64,000 nt of DNA from NCBI GenBank assembly GCA_024345305.1, contig BRON01000002.1, positions 1,240,001-1,304,000 on the forward strand, read 5' to 3'. This DNA comes from Mrakia gelida. Lineage: Eukaryota; Basidiomycota; Tremellomycetes; Cystofilobasidiales; Mrakiaceae. Below, piece by piece: positions 1-11,835 of this stretch (position 1 is its first letter; every line of letters starts with the position of its first letter). The notes below the pieces were generated by a model, which was given only the letters and a program-made list of their open reading frames with translations, did no database searches and was not told where the DNA came from. A program made the position numbers and the translations under genes.

Positions 1-3000
1 TACGAGAACGCGCTTCAAACCCTCGGTCTCAACATCCACAAGTTCCAGCTCCCGTCCTCCTTCGTCATCTTCGCCTACAAGATGCAGACCCGCTTCGACG
101 CCGTCAACACTCCTCGCTACCTCGAAGCCGTCTCGGTCATCGAGGAAAACTGGAACAACACCGGAAAGGACGACCTCCAAACCCTTCTCGTCACGGAACG
201 TTCGAGCGGACTCTACACGTCCAAGGAGATCGAGGACGCCTACGAGATGATCCCCGACCTCTCCAAGGCTAAGTCGGAGGAGATCACGGTTCCTCAGGAT
301 CAGTTCCCTCACGACTACATCACCAAGTCGTTCTGGACCGAGTTCAACAGTCTCGGAGAGAAGCACGGAGCTGGACCTGAGTTCACGACGGCCAAGGCGG
401 AGCTCATCCACGCGCTCGAGGTTATCGCTGTCGATCGGAGGTCGGATCTGGAGGTGTCGAGGCAGATCACGATGGTTGTTGAGCAGGCGAGGAGGGAGCC
501 TCCCACTCCCGAGGAAGCGTACCTGCTTCTCGGTGTCCACAACGAAGTCGACGACGAGATGCTCCTAGCGTAAGGCTCTTCTCCTTCCCTATCAGCTTTT
601 TGATTTGCTCTTGCTGACCTCTCGAATACTCTATCCCTCAGCTTGTACGACATCCGAGTACGTCGCGTCTCCTCGCTTCCCTTCGCCTCGCTCAACTCGT
701 TCGTTTTTGACTCCCTCTTCTCTCCTCTTCGGTTTCCCACAGATATCCGATCAACCCAACAAGATCTACGAATGGAGGGACGCTCTTCGGTCCATCGCGA
801 ACGCTCGGAACAGCGAGACGCTGAGGAAGTACTCGGAGACCGGTCAACGTCGTGAGTCTCGACTTCTCGTTTCCTGCTCGCTCTTTCCCTTCGCGATCTG
901 ACGCGTTCTTTTTCTTGTCGTTTCATAGCTGCTGATGTCGTCGAGGTCGAAGAAGTCTCGGAGGATCGTCCTGTTGGTCTCAACAACGTCGGAAACACCT
1001 GCTACCTCAACTCGCTCCTTCAGGTGAGTCGAGTCACGTCGCTTGTTTTCTCGCTGATTCGAGACGCGTCTCAAACTGAACTGACATCGCCTCTTCGTGT
1101 TTTCCAGTACTTCTACACCATCAAAGAGCTCCGAGAAACGGTCAGCAACTGCAGTCAGTTCAAGGAGGAACTGAAAGACGACTTGGAGAAGCGAGTCGGA
1201 GGTCGAGCTGTTTCGAGGAAGGAGATCGAGCGAAGCATTCGATGTGAGTTCTCCTCTCTCTCTCTGCTATTCTTACGACCCTCCGCTGAACGATCTCCCC
1301 TCCCTCGCAGTCACGGACTACCTCGCTACCCTCTTCAGCCATCTTGAGATGAGCGACACTCCCTCCGTCTCTCCCGAACTCGAGCTCGCCTACCTCGCTC
1401 TGGTCACCTCGAAGGACGAGGAAGCCGACGTCTCGACCACCCTACCCTCCAACACTACTGGAACCTCTCCCGATACCGACGCAACCCTTGTCGACGACTC
1501 GATGCCCCCTCCTCCACCACCCTCCAACTCTCCCGTCCCTCTTCCCATCCTCGCCGAACCAGAGATGGTCACCTCCCCAACCTCAGCAACCGTCCTCGGC
1601 AAGAGAACGAGCGAAGATCGAGACCTCATGGACGTCGACAGTCAACCCAACTCTCGCTCGTCGACCACCATCCCCGAGGAAGTCGACTTAGCGATGGACG
1701 GAGGATCGGATCACTCGTCTCACCCTTCGGTTTCGCCAGCCGTTTCGCCGTTGCTCTCGCCGCTCAGTCCGGGCCGGAAAGCTCTTCGTCAAGACTCGTT
1801 CCACTCGGCAGCAAGGTCGACGCGAGCCATGACGATCGAACCTGGGGCCAACATCCCTTCGCTCGTGTCAGAGGATCATCTCGAATCGAGCTCGTCGACG
1901 CCGTTGGTACCTGAAGGACTGGTCACTCTGCCTACGAAACCTTCTCTCCCTCCTCGTCCCATTTCGAAACCTTCAGCAGATGGACCTATGATGTTTGGCG
2001 AGTCGTTCCTCGTCTCTCTTTCGTTCATCGAGAACTCGAGGCTGACCTTGTTCGTTCGTCGACCTTTCAGGGAAACAACACGACGTCTCTGAATGCCTCG
2101 ACAACTGCCTCTTCCAGATCGAAGCTGCTATGGACCCCATGAAGCTTCAGGGATCTTCCCCTGGTGGAGCGAACTTGGTCAAGCAGTGAGTTCTCGCGCT
2201 TCCTTCGTTCGTCCTTCCTCGCGTCGAAGTCGAGGCTGATCGACGCGTCCTTCTGCCTCTCCTCTCAGGCTCTTCTACGGGAAGGCTCGTCAAACCCTTC
2301 ACTTCGAGGGAGATCTCAAGGCTTCCGCCGCTCACGACAAGGAGGTCATCTTCAACCACATCCTCCTCAACGTCGGAGAGACGGGAACGTCGAAGGATCT
2401 CTACGACGGACTCAGCGATTACTACACTCCGGAGCTGGTCGACATCGATGGGAAGAAGGCTTCAATCGAGGAGATCCCGGTCGAGTTCCCTCGCTTGCTT
2501 CATGTTCAGCTTCAGGTACGATCTTTCTCTTTCGTCCGTCGACCCTTGATCGAGAACTGACCTTTCTTTCGTCCTCGTCCTTCGTTCGCAGCGAGCTCAA
2601 TTCGATCGAGAAACCAGTCGAGCCTACAAGTCCAACGCCTTCGTCCGCTTCCCCGAGACCCTCCAGATGGATCGATACAGCGAGGAAGTCGATCCTGTGA
2701 AACGAGAAACGTCGAGAGCGAAGACGACCGAGATCAAGAACTTGCGAGAACGCGTTGATGCGCTCAAGAACTCTGGGGTGAGAGCTCTTCGTTCTTTCTC
2801 CTTCCCCCGACCCTCTCTCCTTTTCCTTAAACTGACGCCCCTCTTCCCTTTCCTTCCTTGTGTGTGCAGAAACGCCCTTACACCGAAGCCTTGGCCACCC
2901 TCATCGAGGACATCCTCCCTTCGTCGGATTGGCTTCCTTCGGCTCAGCTCGACGAGGACTTCAAGAAGGATCTCGACGCTCGACGGGGACAGATCTCGAT

Positions 3001-3588
3001 GGAGATCTTGGAGGCTGAGATGAATATCAAGACGCTCAAGGGTGAGGTGGAGGAGATCTGGCAGGGGGATGAGGCTTTGGAGTACGAGCTCGCGTCAGTG
3101 TTCATGCATCGAGGTTCGTTCGCGCTCTCTCTTCTTCGTTTCTCCCTTCCTATCTTCTTCGCTGACCTTATCCTCTCTCTCTCTTACCGCAGGTGACGCA
3201 TCGTTCGGACACTGTGAGTCTCAGCACGCTCTTCTCGTCCCTCTCGCGATTTCGATCACTGACCATCTCGTCTCCCTTCGGCCTTCCTTTCACAGACTTC
3301 CTCTACCAACGCAACCTTCCCAAAGACCCTTCCTCCTGGTTCAAGTACAACGACGCTCAGGTCACCAAGGTCACGTCTAGGTTCGTTTTCGTTTTCATCT
3401 CTCCCCACCTCTTCTCTCCTCCCGTCTCTCGCGAAGCTGACCTCGTCCCTCCCTCGTCGCGTCTTCTCCGCCCTCACAGCGAAGTGCTCGCCGACACCTC
3501 AGGAACCAACGCCAACCCTTACCTTCTCGTCTACGCTCGCAAGGATCTAGGTCTCGTCGATACCGTCAAGAGGACGCTCATCACCTGA
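1..3588 (+). CDS. UBP2: Ubiquitin carboxyl-terminal hydrolase, UBP2-like (5' end outside window)
   Basis: Cysteine protease that removes ubiquitin. The window opens inside an exon in frame 1, so the N-terminal half is missing. Twelve introns can be placed. After splicing, the Cys box reads GLNNVGNTCYLNSLLQ, with the catalytic Cys codon at 1000-1002. The family motif GKQHDVSECLDN straddles 1997/2071, and the His box FGHYFLYQRN has its His codon at 3210-3212, on a 21-nt exon (3193-3213). A long Ser/Pro/Thr-rich insert (about 1400-1970) lies inside the catalytic domain, as in large fungal UBPs. The intron 1998-2070 is GC-AG rather than GT-AG. The protein ends in a C-terminal YLLVYARKDLG segment and a stop at 3586-3588. 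The UBP family is certain; assignment to the Ubp2 branch rests on the Cys-box context (LQYFYTIKELRETV) and is likely. Confidence 0.88.
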
Positions 3589-3964
3589 ACGAAGAGTCGA
3601 GTGGAGCCAGTCCTCGTTTCGTTGCTTTTGCTTTTTTGTCGCTCTTCTCGTTTCTCCCATCTCTCGTTGTTTTGAACTTTTTGCTTTCGTTTCCTTCAGG
3701 ATCTACGATTCAAAAACAGCTCTTGATTCTTGATCTGCGAGCCAAAAACACAACGTCCCTTCCCTCCCTCCCTTTTCCTCCCTCGTCGCGACACCGTCCC
3801 GCCACAAGCCCAAACGAAAGCGAAATGAAAAAGAAAACACAGACAAATAAAGGGAAGCGATAGAGTGGGCTGAAAGAGGAAATCTAGCGAGAGAGAGAGG
3901 AAGAGAGAAAGAGGTAAGGTAGAAAAGGAGGGAGGGGAAACGAAACGAAGTCCGTCCGAGAGGT
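3589..3964. other. Convergent 3' intergenic region
   Basis: The 3' ends of the deubiquitinase (+) and the mannosyltransferase (-) face each other here. The only clear signal is AATAAA at 3846-3851 on the + strand, a candidate poly(A) signal for the deubiquitinase transcript. The rest is CT- and GA-rich sequence without coding character. Confidence 0.5.
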
Positions 3965-6542
3965 CTAGTACCTCGGCATCGACCGATCGTGACGAACGAC
4001 GACAGCTTCCGGTCCAAAGGTTCCATCGGGCATCTTCTCCCAGATGGGGTCCACGTCGGGTCCGTCGAGATCTCCGGCACCTGCGAAGCGAAAGCGAGAC
4101 ACGAACAAAGGGAGACGCGTGAGTTTGAGCTAGACGAGGGGAGGAGGGAGGGAGAGAAAGACAGATAACGAACCATCCCATCCCCAACACCAGACTGGTT
4201 GCGCGAAGGAAGAAGGGGGGAAACGAGTCAGTCGAAGAAAGAAGAAAAAGGGTGCGACGAGGGAAACGCGAGACGGCGACTCACCAAACTCTGGGTTAGG
4301 CTCAAACTGAACCTCCTCCGTCTCCTCCTTCGTGAACAGTCGATCGTGAGGTCCGTCTGCGAACAACAACCACGAAGGGAACAATTCGTCAGCTCGAAGG
4401 AAAGAAGGACGCAGGACGACGGAACGAAAAGAGATCGTTGAACGCACACCAAGTCCTATCCTGAGGATCGGTGTGAGGGTCGTCAGGGAGACCTCCGATT
4501 CGTCGGTATCCTCGGATGGCGGTGAGGTTTCGTCGATCGGGGTGGATGATGGCGTAGACTTTCTGCTCGGGGGCGAACGAGGGAAGGGAAAGGGAGGGGA
4601 GGGGGAGGGAGATCAGCGAGGGTTCGCGAAACGCGACGAATTGAGTTGGTGGGTTTGAGAAACGAACGTTATCGTAAGCGAGTTTGACTCGAGGGACCAT
4701 CATGATTCGACCGTATCCTAGAAAGCAAGGGAAGGAAGAGAGTCAGCTCAGCTCTTCAAACGAACGCGACAAAACCTCTCAAGAAAATCGTCAACTCACC
4801 AGCCTTCGTATAATCATTACAGATCAACGAACATTCACTCGCACTACACTCTCCAGCAGCGAGGTTGGCCATTCTGAACCTGACGTGCGGTTGAGCGTAG
4901 AACGGGGCGGGGTCGAGGACGGCGACTCCATTCCAGCACGACTGGACCTGAACGGGGAGATGGTTCTGGAACCGACGGGAGGACTCCGGGTGGTGGAAGA
5001 CGTTCTCGAAGGGAGCGTTCTCGAGCGCTGTTCCGTTGATGTCTCGGGCGACCCTGAGAAAGAGGGAAAGAAGGGGGGTGTCAAGGGAGGTCGAGAGGAG
5101 GGAGGGAGGAAGGGGAGATGGGAGGGAGGGGAGGGGGACGAACCAGTTATCTGCGAGCGATGGGAAGGAAGGAGGAGGGGTAACGGTCAGTAGGGAGAAG
5201 GTATAGGAGATGATGATGACGGCGATGGACGAACCGTAGAAGACGGGGGATCCCTAGAAAAAGGAAAGGAAGAAAGGTCAGCTTCGAGCTCGCGCGCGAA
5301 GGTAGGGAAGGAAGTCCGAAGCTCGAACTCGTACTCACGATATCATCGTGAAACATATAATCACTAGCACACGTAATCCCCGCATTCTGCCTCCTACTCT
5401 GCCAGATCAACTCCAACAGATCATCCACGCACGGCAAGATATCGTTCATGAACACGATCGAATTAAACACGATCTGCTTGTTCTCCCTCAACTCATGCAG
5501 CGGCACCAACGCTGCGTTCCTCACCTCCGCCAGATACTCGATCCTATGATTGAACGCTCCTCTCGTCCTCATAGAGGTCCTGATCTCTACTCGGAGGCCG
5601 GCTACCTGGGCGAGGGCGTCGAAGATTCGGAGGAGGGCTTTGGTTTGGTCGGTGGATCCGTTTTCGTAGATGGAGACGTAGACGTTGGAGTATCCGAGGA
5701 TGGCGGCGACTCGGAAGAGGGTTGCGAAGATGTCGGGGATGACGTCGAAGGAGTTGTAGAGGTTGATGGCGAAGAAGTATTGATGTTTGGAGGAGGAGAG
5801 ATCTCGTCGGACGTTGATCTGGTGGGCGGCGCCGTCTTCGTCTGAACGTTGGTCGGAGAAGGGTTTCTTGTTCTTGGAGCCCCAGGAGAAGAGTCCGCCG
5901 ACTCGTCGCCACGAGGCTTTGGCGCCGTAGAGAGGGGTGTAACGCTTTTGAGCTTGTTCGACGTACCTGAACGAAGAAGGAAGGGAAGGAGCGGCGGGTG
6001 TCAGCTCTCTTTCTCGCGTGGCTCCTTCCCTCCTTCCTCCGCCTCGCTTCTGAACGTACATGGGTTGAGCGTGTTTGAGACACTCCTTGGTGTGATGAGG
6101 TGAGAGAGTTGATAAGAGTTCGAGTACTCTGAATCGTTGATCCAAGGTTGGGAGGATGGCCGAGTTTCGACTCGACGAACGTCCGGTAGCTCCCATCGGA
6201 CGTCGAGCTTTCGTGTGAGCTCCTGACCACGATTCTATAGAGGGAGTCTGAGAACAAAGAAGCGAGATAGAAAGAGGTCAGCTCTCTCTGTCTCTTTGTA
6301 CCGTTGGTTGAGCGAGGGGGCGTCTGGCTCACGTCTCGTGAGGAGAAGAACTGAAGGGAGGGAACCGAAGAAAGGGAAGGGAAGTCAGCTCGTCTCGTTC
6401 TCGTTCTCTACCTCTCTCCCAGCAAACTCAAAGGCAGACGCGATAATGTACTCACGTTCGCGAAGAGGAGTCCTACGAGAATTCCGATGATGAGGGAGGT
6501 TGCTGTTGGCAGTCGACGCCAGACAGCCGAGAGAGGAGACAT
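3965..6542 (-). CDS. CAP59/CMT1-family (GT69) alpha-1,3-mannosyltransferase
   Basis: Predicted type II Golgi glycosyltransferase of the family that includes Cryptococcus Cap59 and Cmt1. The start at 6542 gives a short basic N-terminus followed by a membrane anchor (LIIGILVGLLFAN). Next come an 18-nt microexon (6333-6350) and a stem region. The catalytic region holds the family blocks FFAINLYNSFDVIP, VYVSIYENGSTDQTK, IEYLAEVRNAAL, SIVFMNDILPC and ITCASDYMF (about 5340-5800). The last exon ends in VVRHDRSMPRY. In the family the FMNDI acidic motif is the likely metal/nucleotide-sugar site. It has many introns, and the 3' half (3965-5200) is cut into short exons. In this non-encapsulated lineage it probably serves exopolysaccharide or protein mannosylation; the exact acceptor cannot be told from sequence. 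Confidence 0.85.
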
Positions 6543-6917
6543 CGCGAGCTCAAAGAAGGGAAGGAGGTTGAAGGAGGGAAGGAAGAGCTCCTAAGGGAGG
6601 GGTGGCGGGGAATAGAGTCGCTCTGTACGAAGAGGATCTAGGGGAAGGTAGGGGAGCGAGGGAGCGAGAGAAAAGGAAGGGAGGACGAGGGCGGAGTGAA
6701 GGGTTGAAGGAGAAGGAAGGAGCGTGAGGTGAACACAGATGGGAGAAGGTCTCGCCCTCTGCGCATTTTCGAGACGCGTTCAGCTCCTCGAGCTTGTATA
6801 TTTCTGGGGTCCTCTCTCGAAAAACAACACCTATACATCCTACTACCTCGCCTCCTAGAAGAAATCGTATCGAAAAATGAATGCAGAGATCGTAACTCGA
6901 ACCCTCCTCTCCCTGCC
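6543..6917. other. Intergenic: CMT1-type promoter and VPS23 3' region
   Basis: Both flanking genes lie on the minus strand, so this holds the 5' region of the mannosyltransferase and the 3' UTR of VPS23. I see GA/CT-rich low-complexity sequence and one ACGCGT hexamer near 6774, but no gene. Confidence 0.4.
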
Positions 6918-9157
6918 TCAGCCCTTCACGATCCTCTCGATCAAAGCGCGCTTCATGAACTGCTCCCTCGCCAGGATCCTCGTAGCTTTGAGGAACCTCT
7001 CGAGATCGATCTTCTCGTTGTGCAACGCTCGGTTCAACTGGTACAGCGTATCCGAGATCGCAGCGTCTTCGGCGACGAGGTCGATGAGTCTGGCACGCGA
7101 GAACGACGAACGCGAGCGAGACGAGCGAGAAACAAGTCAGCGATTGAGGTCCAAGTTGGAAACAGAACAAGATAGCTGAGGGAGAGATCGTCCACTCACT
7201 GATTATAAACAATCGTCGTCGAACAAACCACCTCATCCACACTGACCTCCTCCCTCCCTCCCTCTCCCATCCCTCCCACTTTCCCAACCCTCTCCTCCCC
7301 CTCCCTCACAACTCCGCCAACCCTCTCAGCAACCCCCAAGCACACATCCCTCACGGCCTTCAGCCTCCCCATCTCGTCCTCGATCGCAGCAGGCGCACTC
7401 GCGAGGTCCTCTCGGATCTGCAGGAGCTGGTGCTGGCGCGTCGAGAGGGAGGAGAGATGGGAAGCAAGGGTGGAGGAGAGACGGGTTTGGAGGGTTGAGT
7501 GGAGGAGGAGAAGTTCGGGGTTGGGAGGTGGTGGGGGTGGGGCGAGGCCGCCTGGTTGTTGTTGGGTTTGCTGTTGGGTTGGAGAGGAGGAGGAGGAGAA
7601 GGGCGCGTCGATGGAGTCCATGAGGTCTGGGATGGGTTGACGGGGAGTGGGTGCTGGAGGTGGGGATTGTTGCTGAGGAGGAGGTGGTGGTCGGTAAGGT
7701 TGTTGGTGCTGTTGTTGCTGCTGAGGGATGTAGGGAGGTTGAGACTGAGGCTGGGAGTAGGAGTTCTGAGGAGAGTGGTAGGATCCGTTCGGCGGAGGAG
7801 GTCGTTGCTGCTGCTGCTGCTGCTGGAGATACTGAGGTTGAGGAGGTTGTTGCTGTTGCAGTTGATGAGAGGGAGGAGGTGGCGACTGAGGCCCCGTTGG
7901 AGGAGGTGGTGGTGGACGATAGCTTTGCTGATGAAACGACGACGGAGGACCTTGAGGAGGAGGAGGAGAACCCCACTGTCCAGGATGCTGCTGCTGTTGC
8001 TGCTGACCAGGAGCTAACGAGGACCAGCTCTGATTAGGAGGCGGAGGTCCTCCTCCCCATGGTGGTGGTCGATACATCGCCGACGGAGACTGAGGAGCTG
8101 AACGAGGAGGAGATTGGGGAGGTAGGGAGCTGCCTCGCGCGTTGGGGGGAAGAGGAGGAGCTGGAGGTCCGGCCGAGTATGAAGGTTGCCGAGCGTGTTG
8201 CTGTTGATGTTGACTGGGATGAGGAGATGGAGATCCCGAAGGAGGTGGCGGCGGTGGAGGAGGCTGGGGTTGAGGAGGTCGGGAGTAGGTCGGGAGAGAC
8301 TGGAGAGAGAAAGAGGGAGGAGGTCGAAGGAGATGGCCGTCGAAGGTCAGCTTGAGCTCACTCTCTCCCTTCTTGCGAGTTTACGGAGCAAGGAGAGTGG
8401 ACTGACCTCTGAGCTGGGTTGATAGGAGGGCTGGGGAGCTGTGTTGTGGCGAACTGGGGACGATGTTGAAGCTTGAGGCGAGGAGGGAGGAGGAGGTCCG
8501 TTCGAGGGAGGTTGAGACGTCACGCTCGTCTTGGGCTTCGCGTAGACAGGAGGTTGGATCGAGAACGAGTCAACGAGCGACTGGAGGAGAGGTAAGATCG
8601 AGTGTGCCTGTTCCATGCCATGGGAGAGTCGAGGATCAGGTCTGTTCGAGGTGAGGGAAGGCGAGAGAGGGAAAGGAGAGGAAGGAGGAGATGGAGCTCA
8701 CCTCTGGTTTCCTTCTCCACCCGTCGAGATAGCTTCCTTGCTCTTCCTCCACCTTCCCATCCAGAGCTACACCTCTTCCCTTCCTGACCATCATCCCACT
8801 CGTGGGGACTACGTATACGAGCGGTGGGCTCTTTGGGTAGTCGAGAGGGAACCAGATGTTGAGAGGGACGTTGTACCGAGCGGACGAGTACACGATCGGG
8901 AGAGTGCCGTGAATGCAGAGGAGCAGGAGAGTTCGTCCATCGTCGAAGGCTGTAGAGGAGAGAGCAGCGATTTCAGCATGGATCTATAGACGAGAGCGAG
9001 GAGGAGAGAGAAGGAGCGACTGACTGTATTGGTCTGTCTTGACCTTGAGGGAAGGGTACGTGTCGAGGGCTGCTCCTGCCGCTTGGAACGCTTGATCCTT
9101 GTAGACGTACGCCGAGAGAGCTTGATTCAACCACTGAGCGATATGAGGAGGAGGCAT
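6918..9157 (-). CDS. VPS23: ESCRT-I subunit Vps23/TSG101
   Basis: Endosomal sorting protein that binds ubiquitin and recruits ESCRT machinery to endosomes. The start at 9157 begins MPPPHIAQWLNQAL. The N-terminal UEV domain (9157 to about 8600) includes YNVPLNIWFPLDYPKSPP and PTSGMMVRKGRGVALDGKV. The E2-type catalytic Cys is absent, as in all TSG101 proteins. A long Pro/Gln-rich linker (about 8520-7600) carries a CTG/CAG-encoded glutamine run. It is followed by a coiled-coil (LLLLHSTLQTRLSSTLASHL...) and the C-terminal steadiness box, which ends FMKRALIERIVKG at 6918. Domain order and length fit the family. It shares a 426-bp divergent promoter region with the NYN-domain gene. Confidence 0.93.
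7805..7825. repeat. CTG/CAG triplet run in VPS23
   Basis: Uninterrupted TGC/CTG triplets encode glutamines in the linker of Vps23 on the minus strand. Nearby imperfect triplets at 7700-7720, 7845-7862 and 7985-8005 extend the Q-rich stretch. Triplet runs of this type often vary in length between strains. Confidence 0.7.
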
Positions 9158-9583
9158 CCTGGGAGATGAAAAGATGAGGAAAGCGAGCTCGTCGTGGGTA
9201 GGAGTCAGATCAATCTCCGCTCTCGCTTCTCGACGAAATGAGCTTGGATCGAGTCGTCGGTCGTTTCCCTCCATCCACATTCCCCTCTCTCTCGTGAAAA
9301 CCTTCCTTTCCTCTTCTCGGTAGTAGTCCCTACAGTGCAGGCACAACAACCCGATAATAAAAACCTCTAAAACCCTCGACAAAAACAGAACAATCCCTCG
9401 CAAAGGACGTCCCTCCCTCTCCCTGTCCCTCCCTTCCCACTCCCTCCCGTTGTTCCCCTCCTTCCAATCGGTCTCAACCTCGAATCGGACACTCCCTTCT
9501 TCTCGGACCTCCTCCCTCGCCTTCCTCTCCCTCCTAACTTGCTCGATCTTCGAGCGAAATACTCAAATCTGCTCCTCTTCACC
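9158..9583. promoter_or_regulatory. Divergent promoter, VPS23 / NYN-domain gene
   Basis: About 426 bp between two start codons facing away from each other. The half nearest the + strand gene is CT-rich, typical of upstream regions in this window. The sequence ACCATGTCC around the + strand start is a good initiation context. No conserved operator could be recognised. Confidence 0.45.
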
Positions 9584-11835
9584 ATGTCCTCGTCCGTTCC
9601 AGTCGACGCCACCACCGACGCCCTCCCTCCTCCCTCCTTCTCTTCCCTCTCCCCAACGATCACCACGTTTTCATCACTCCGATTCCTTCAAGCTTCCGAG
9701 TACCCGAGGAAGAAGGATGGATCTCTCTACTCGCCCGAGTTTCAACAAGCTTCGCCTCGTCCATCAACCACCAACGCCGTCGTCCTCGGTCGGTCAGCTC
9801 CCAGCCAGATCCCAAATCGACCTCTCCCAACTCCTCCCTCCTCAGAACCCTCATCCTCCTCCGACACCGAACCCTCCTCCTCCGACGATCATCTAGGATC
9901 CTTCCCTTCCCTCCTCGCCTTCTTCGCATCAGAAAGGAAGATCGTCAAGGAGAGGGACAGGGAACGTCGTCGCTCAGCCGCGGTGGACAAGGCTGCGAGG
10001 AGGGAAGCCAGAAGTCGAGCCACCCTCAGGTACCCCAAGAGTCACGATCGTACAATCAAGGACATTCTCGCTAGGGAGCAGAGGAAGAAGGACGAGCAAG
10101 AACAAGAGGGAGAAGATGGAGCAGACGAGGCGGCGGACGACGAGGACGGTCCCGTCCTTCGATGCGGATCAATCAGACTCTCCTTCGCCTCCATGCAAAT
10201 CTCTTCCTCCTCGTCGTCCCACTCGTCGAGATCCTCTGGTGGAATCTTCATCGACGGCCGCTCCTCTTCCTACGATCAAGATTGGCCATCAACTCCTCCC
10301 TCCCCTCCCAGAACCTCGTCGAACACCACCACTCCCTCTCCCCTCTCCTCCTCCTTCACTCCCGTCGTCTCTCGTCGCCAACGAGCAGCCAAGAAGAAAC
10401 CCTCCCTTCTGCCACTCCCTTCCTCAACAGTCCCTACCTCTCCCACAAAAACCAGCCTTCGACTACCGTCAGCGAAACCCAACCCGAGGGTCCTCCCTTT
10501 CATCCTCCTCGACCCTTCGACTCCTACTCCTCCCTCGCCCACTGGACCCGTCTCGCAACTCAAGTGCCTTGCCAATAAGCTTATCGAGAGGTTTCCGGAG
10601 GATAAGGAGGGCATCAAGATGCATCTGCAGCTGGAGCAGTCGATTGCGAACGGCGAGGAGCCGACGAAGGGTACTCGCGACGACGCGTCTCGATTGAAGC
10701 AGGTTCACGTCTTTGTTGATCAGTGAGTCCTTTTCTACTTCCCCGACGGCTATATTCCCACATTTGTACTGAGGGACCTACCGAATCGTCGCTGACCCGC
10801 GTCCCTGCGATCCTTCGTTCTTCCTTCAGCTCCAACATCCTCGTCGGCCTCCTCCAACAACCCATCTCTCCTTCCCCTCACCATCGCCAACCTCACTCCC
10901 ACCTCCACCCAACTCATCACAACTCCTTCCCACCTCCCCATCCCCATCACCATCACCACACCTCCTCCACTCATCTCCCTCCCAAATCAAGCCTCTCAAC
11001 CTCCCCTCCCTCCCCAACAACTCACTTCCTCAACCCAGCACCCACTCTCTCCCGTCACCCCCAACTCCAAACCCTCTCCCACCCCTCCCTCGCCCTCCTC
11101 CTCCTCCGCGGCCGAGAAGCCAAAACCCGCGCTCTCGTCGCGTCCTCGCCTCTGCATCAACCGCTCTCGGATCTTCAGATCCCTGCTCGAGGACCTTGGG
11201 ACGTCGCGGTGCTGAGGAGGGTGAAGGAGCACGAACTCTACGAGGGGATGAACCCTGATGCTACGACGACGAGCGGGAGTGATGCGGAAGGAGGAGGAAG
11301 CGCCGCGATGAGGAGGAGGAGGAAGCAACACGCGTCGAGGAGGACGTCGAGTTTTGTCGGCGTCGGAGGGTTCAAGGAGCAGGCTGTCGATGAGTGAGTC
11401 GATTCATTTCCACCCACACCCAGACTCCTTTCGTTCGCTTCTCTCTGTCCCGCAACTGACTCTCTCTCTCTCACTCGTTCTCGCTCGTCTGTTTGCAGAC
11501 TCCTCCAACTCAAAATCCTTCAAACCATCCTTCGACATGACGTCTCTCCCTCCTCTCCTTCCCAACCCCCCTCCTCCTCACCAAGCAACACCCTCATCCT
11601 AGCCACAGGTGACTGCGCTGGCTCCCCTCTCAACCCAGGAGGGTTCCGCGAGTGCGTCGAAGTCGCTTTGAGCAAGGGGTGGAACGTTGAGGTTTGGGGG
11701 TGGAGGAGAGGGATCGGGGAGGGGTGGAGGGAGGTGGAACGGGTTTGGAATGGGAAGGGAGGGGGAGAGAAGAGGATGGTGGTAAGGGAGTTGGATGAGT
11801 GGGAGGGGTGGTTGAGAGGGGGGGAGGGGTGGTGA
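9584..11835 (+). CDS. NYN-domain (PIN-like) putative RNA-binding or nuclease protein
   Basis: Three exons: 9584-10722, 10830-11393 and 11499-11835. The first exon is Ser/Pro-rich and probably disordered, with a short basic segment (KERDRERRRSAAVDKAARRE). The NYN domain begins at the first splice junction, where VFVDHSNILVGLL supplies the conserved Asp and Ser-Asn of the PIN-like active site. It continues through ARGPWDVAVLRRVKEHELYE, KEQAVDELLQLKILQTIL and LILATGDCAGSPLNPGGFRECVEVALSKGWNVEVWGW, which gives the second acidic site and the fold's last strand. Similar domains occur in MARF1/limkain-type RNA regulators, where they bind or cleave RNA. The upstream ATG at 9539 is in frame, but 9584 has the better context. 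The cellular target is unknown. Confidence 0.8.

Noticed and set aside
6040..6120. Direct GTACGT repeats at the two ends of a mannosyltransferase intron, as if from a transposon-like intron insertion
   Set aside because: Six bases matching a donor consensus are expected by chance in a donor-rich sequence; no longer duplication or shared intron body was seen.
9660..9929. Minus-strand ORFs over the NYN gene and similar antisense ORFs elsewhere
   Set aside because: They are Arg/Gly-rich readings opposite Ser/Pro-rich exons, an expected by-product of the codon bias.
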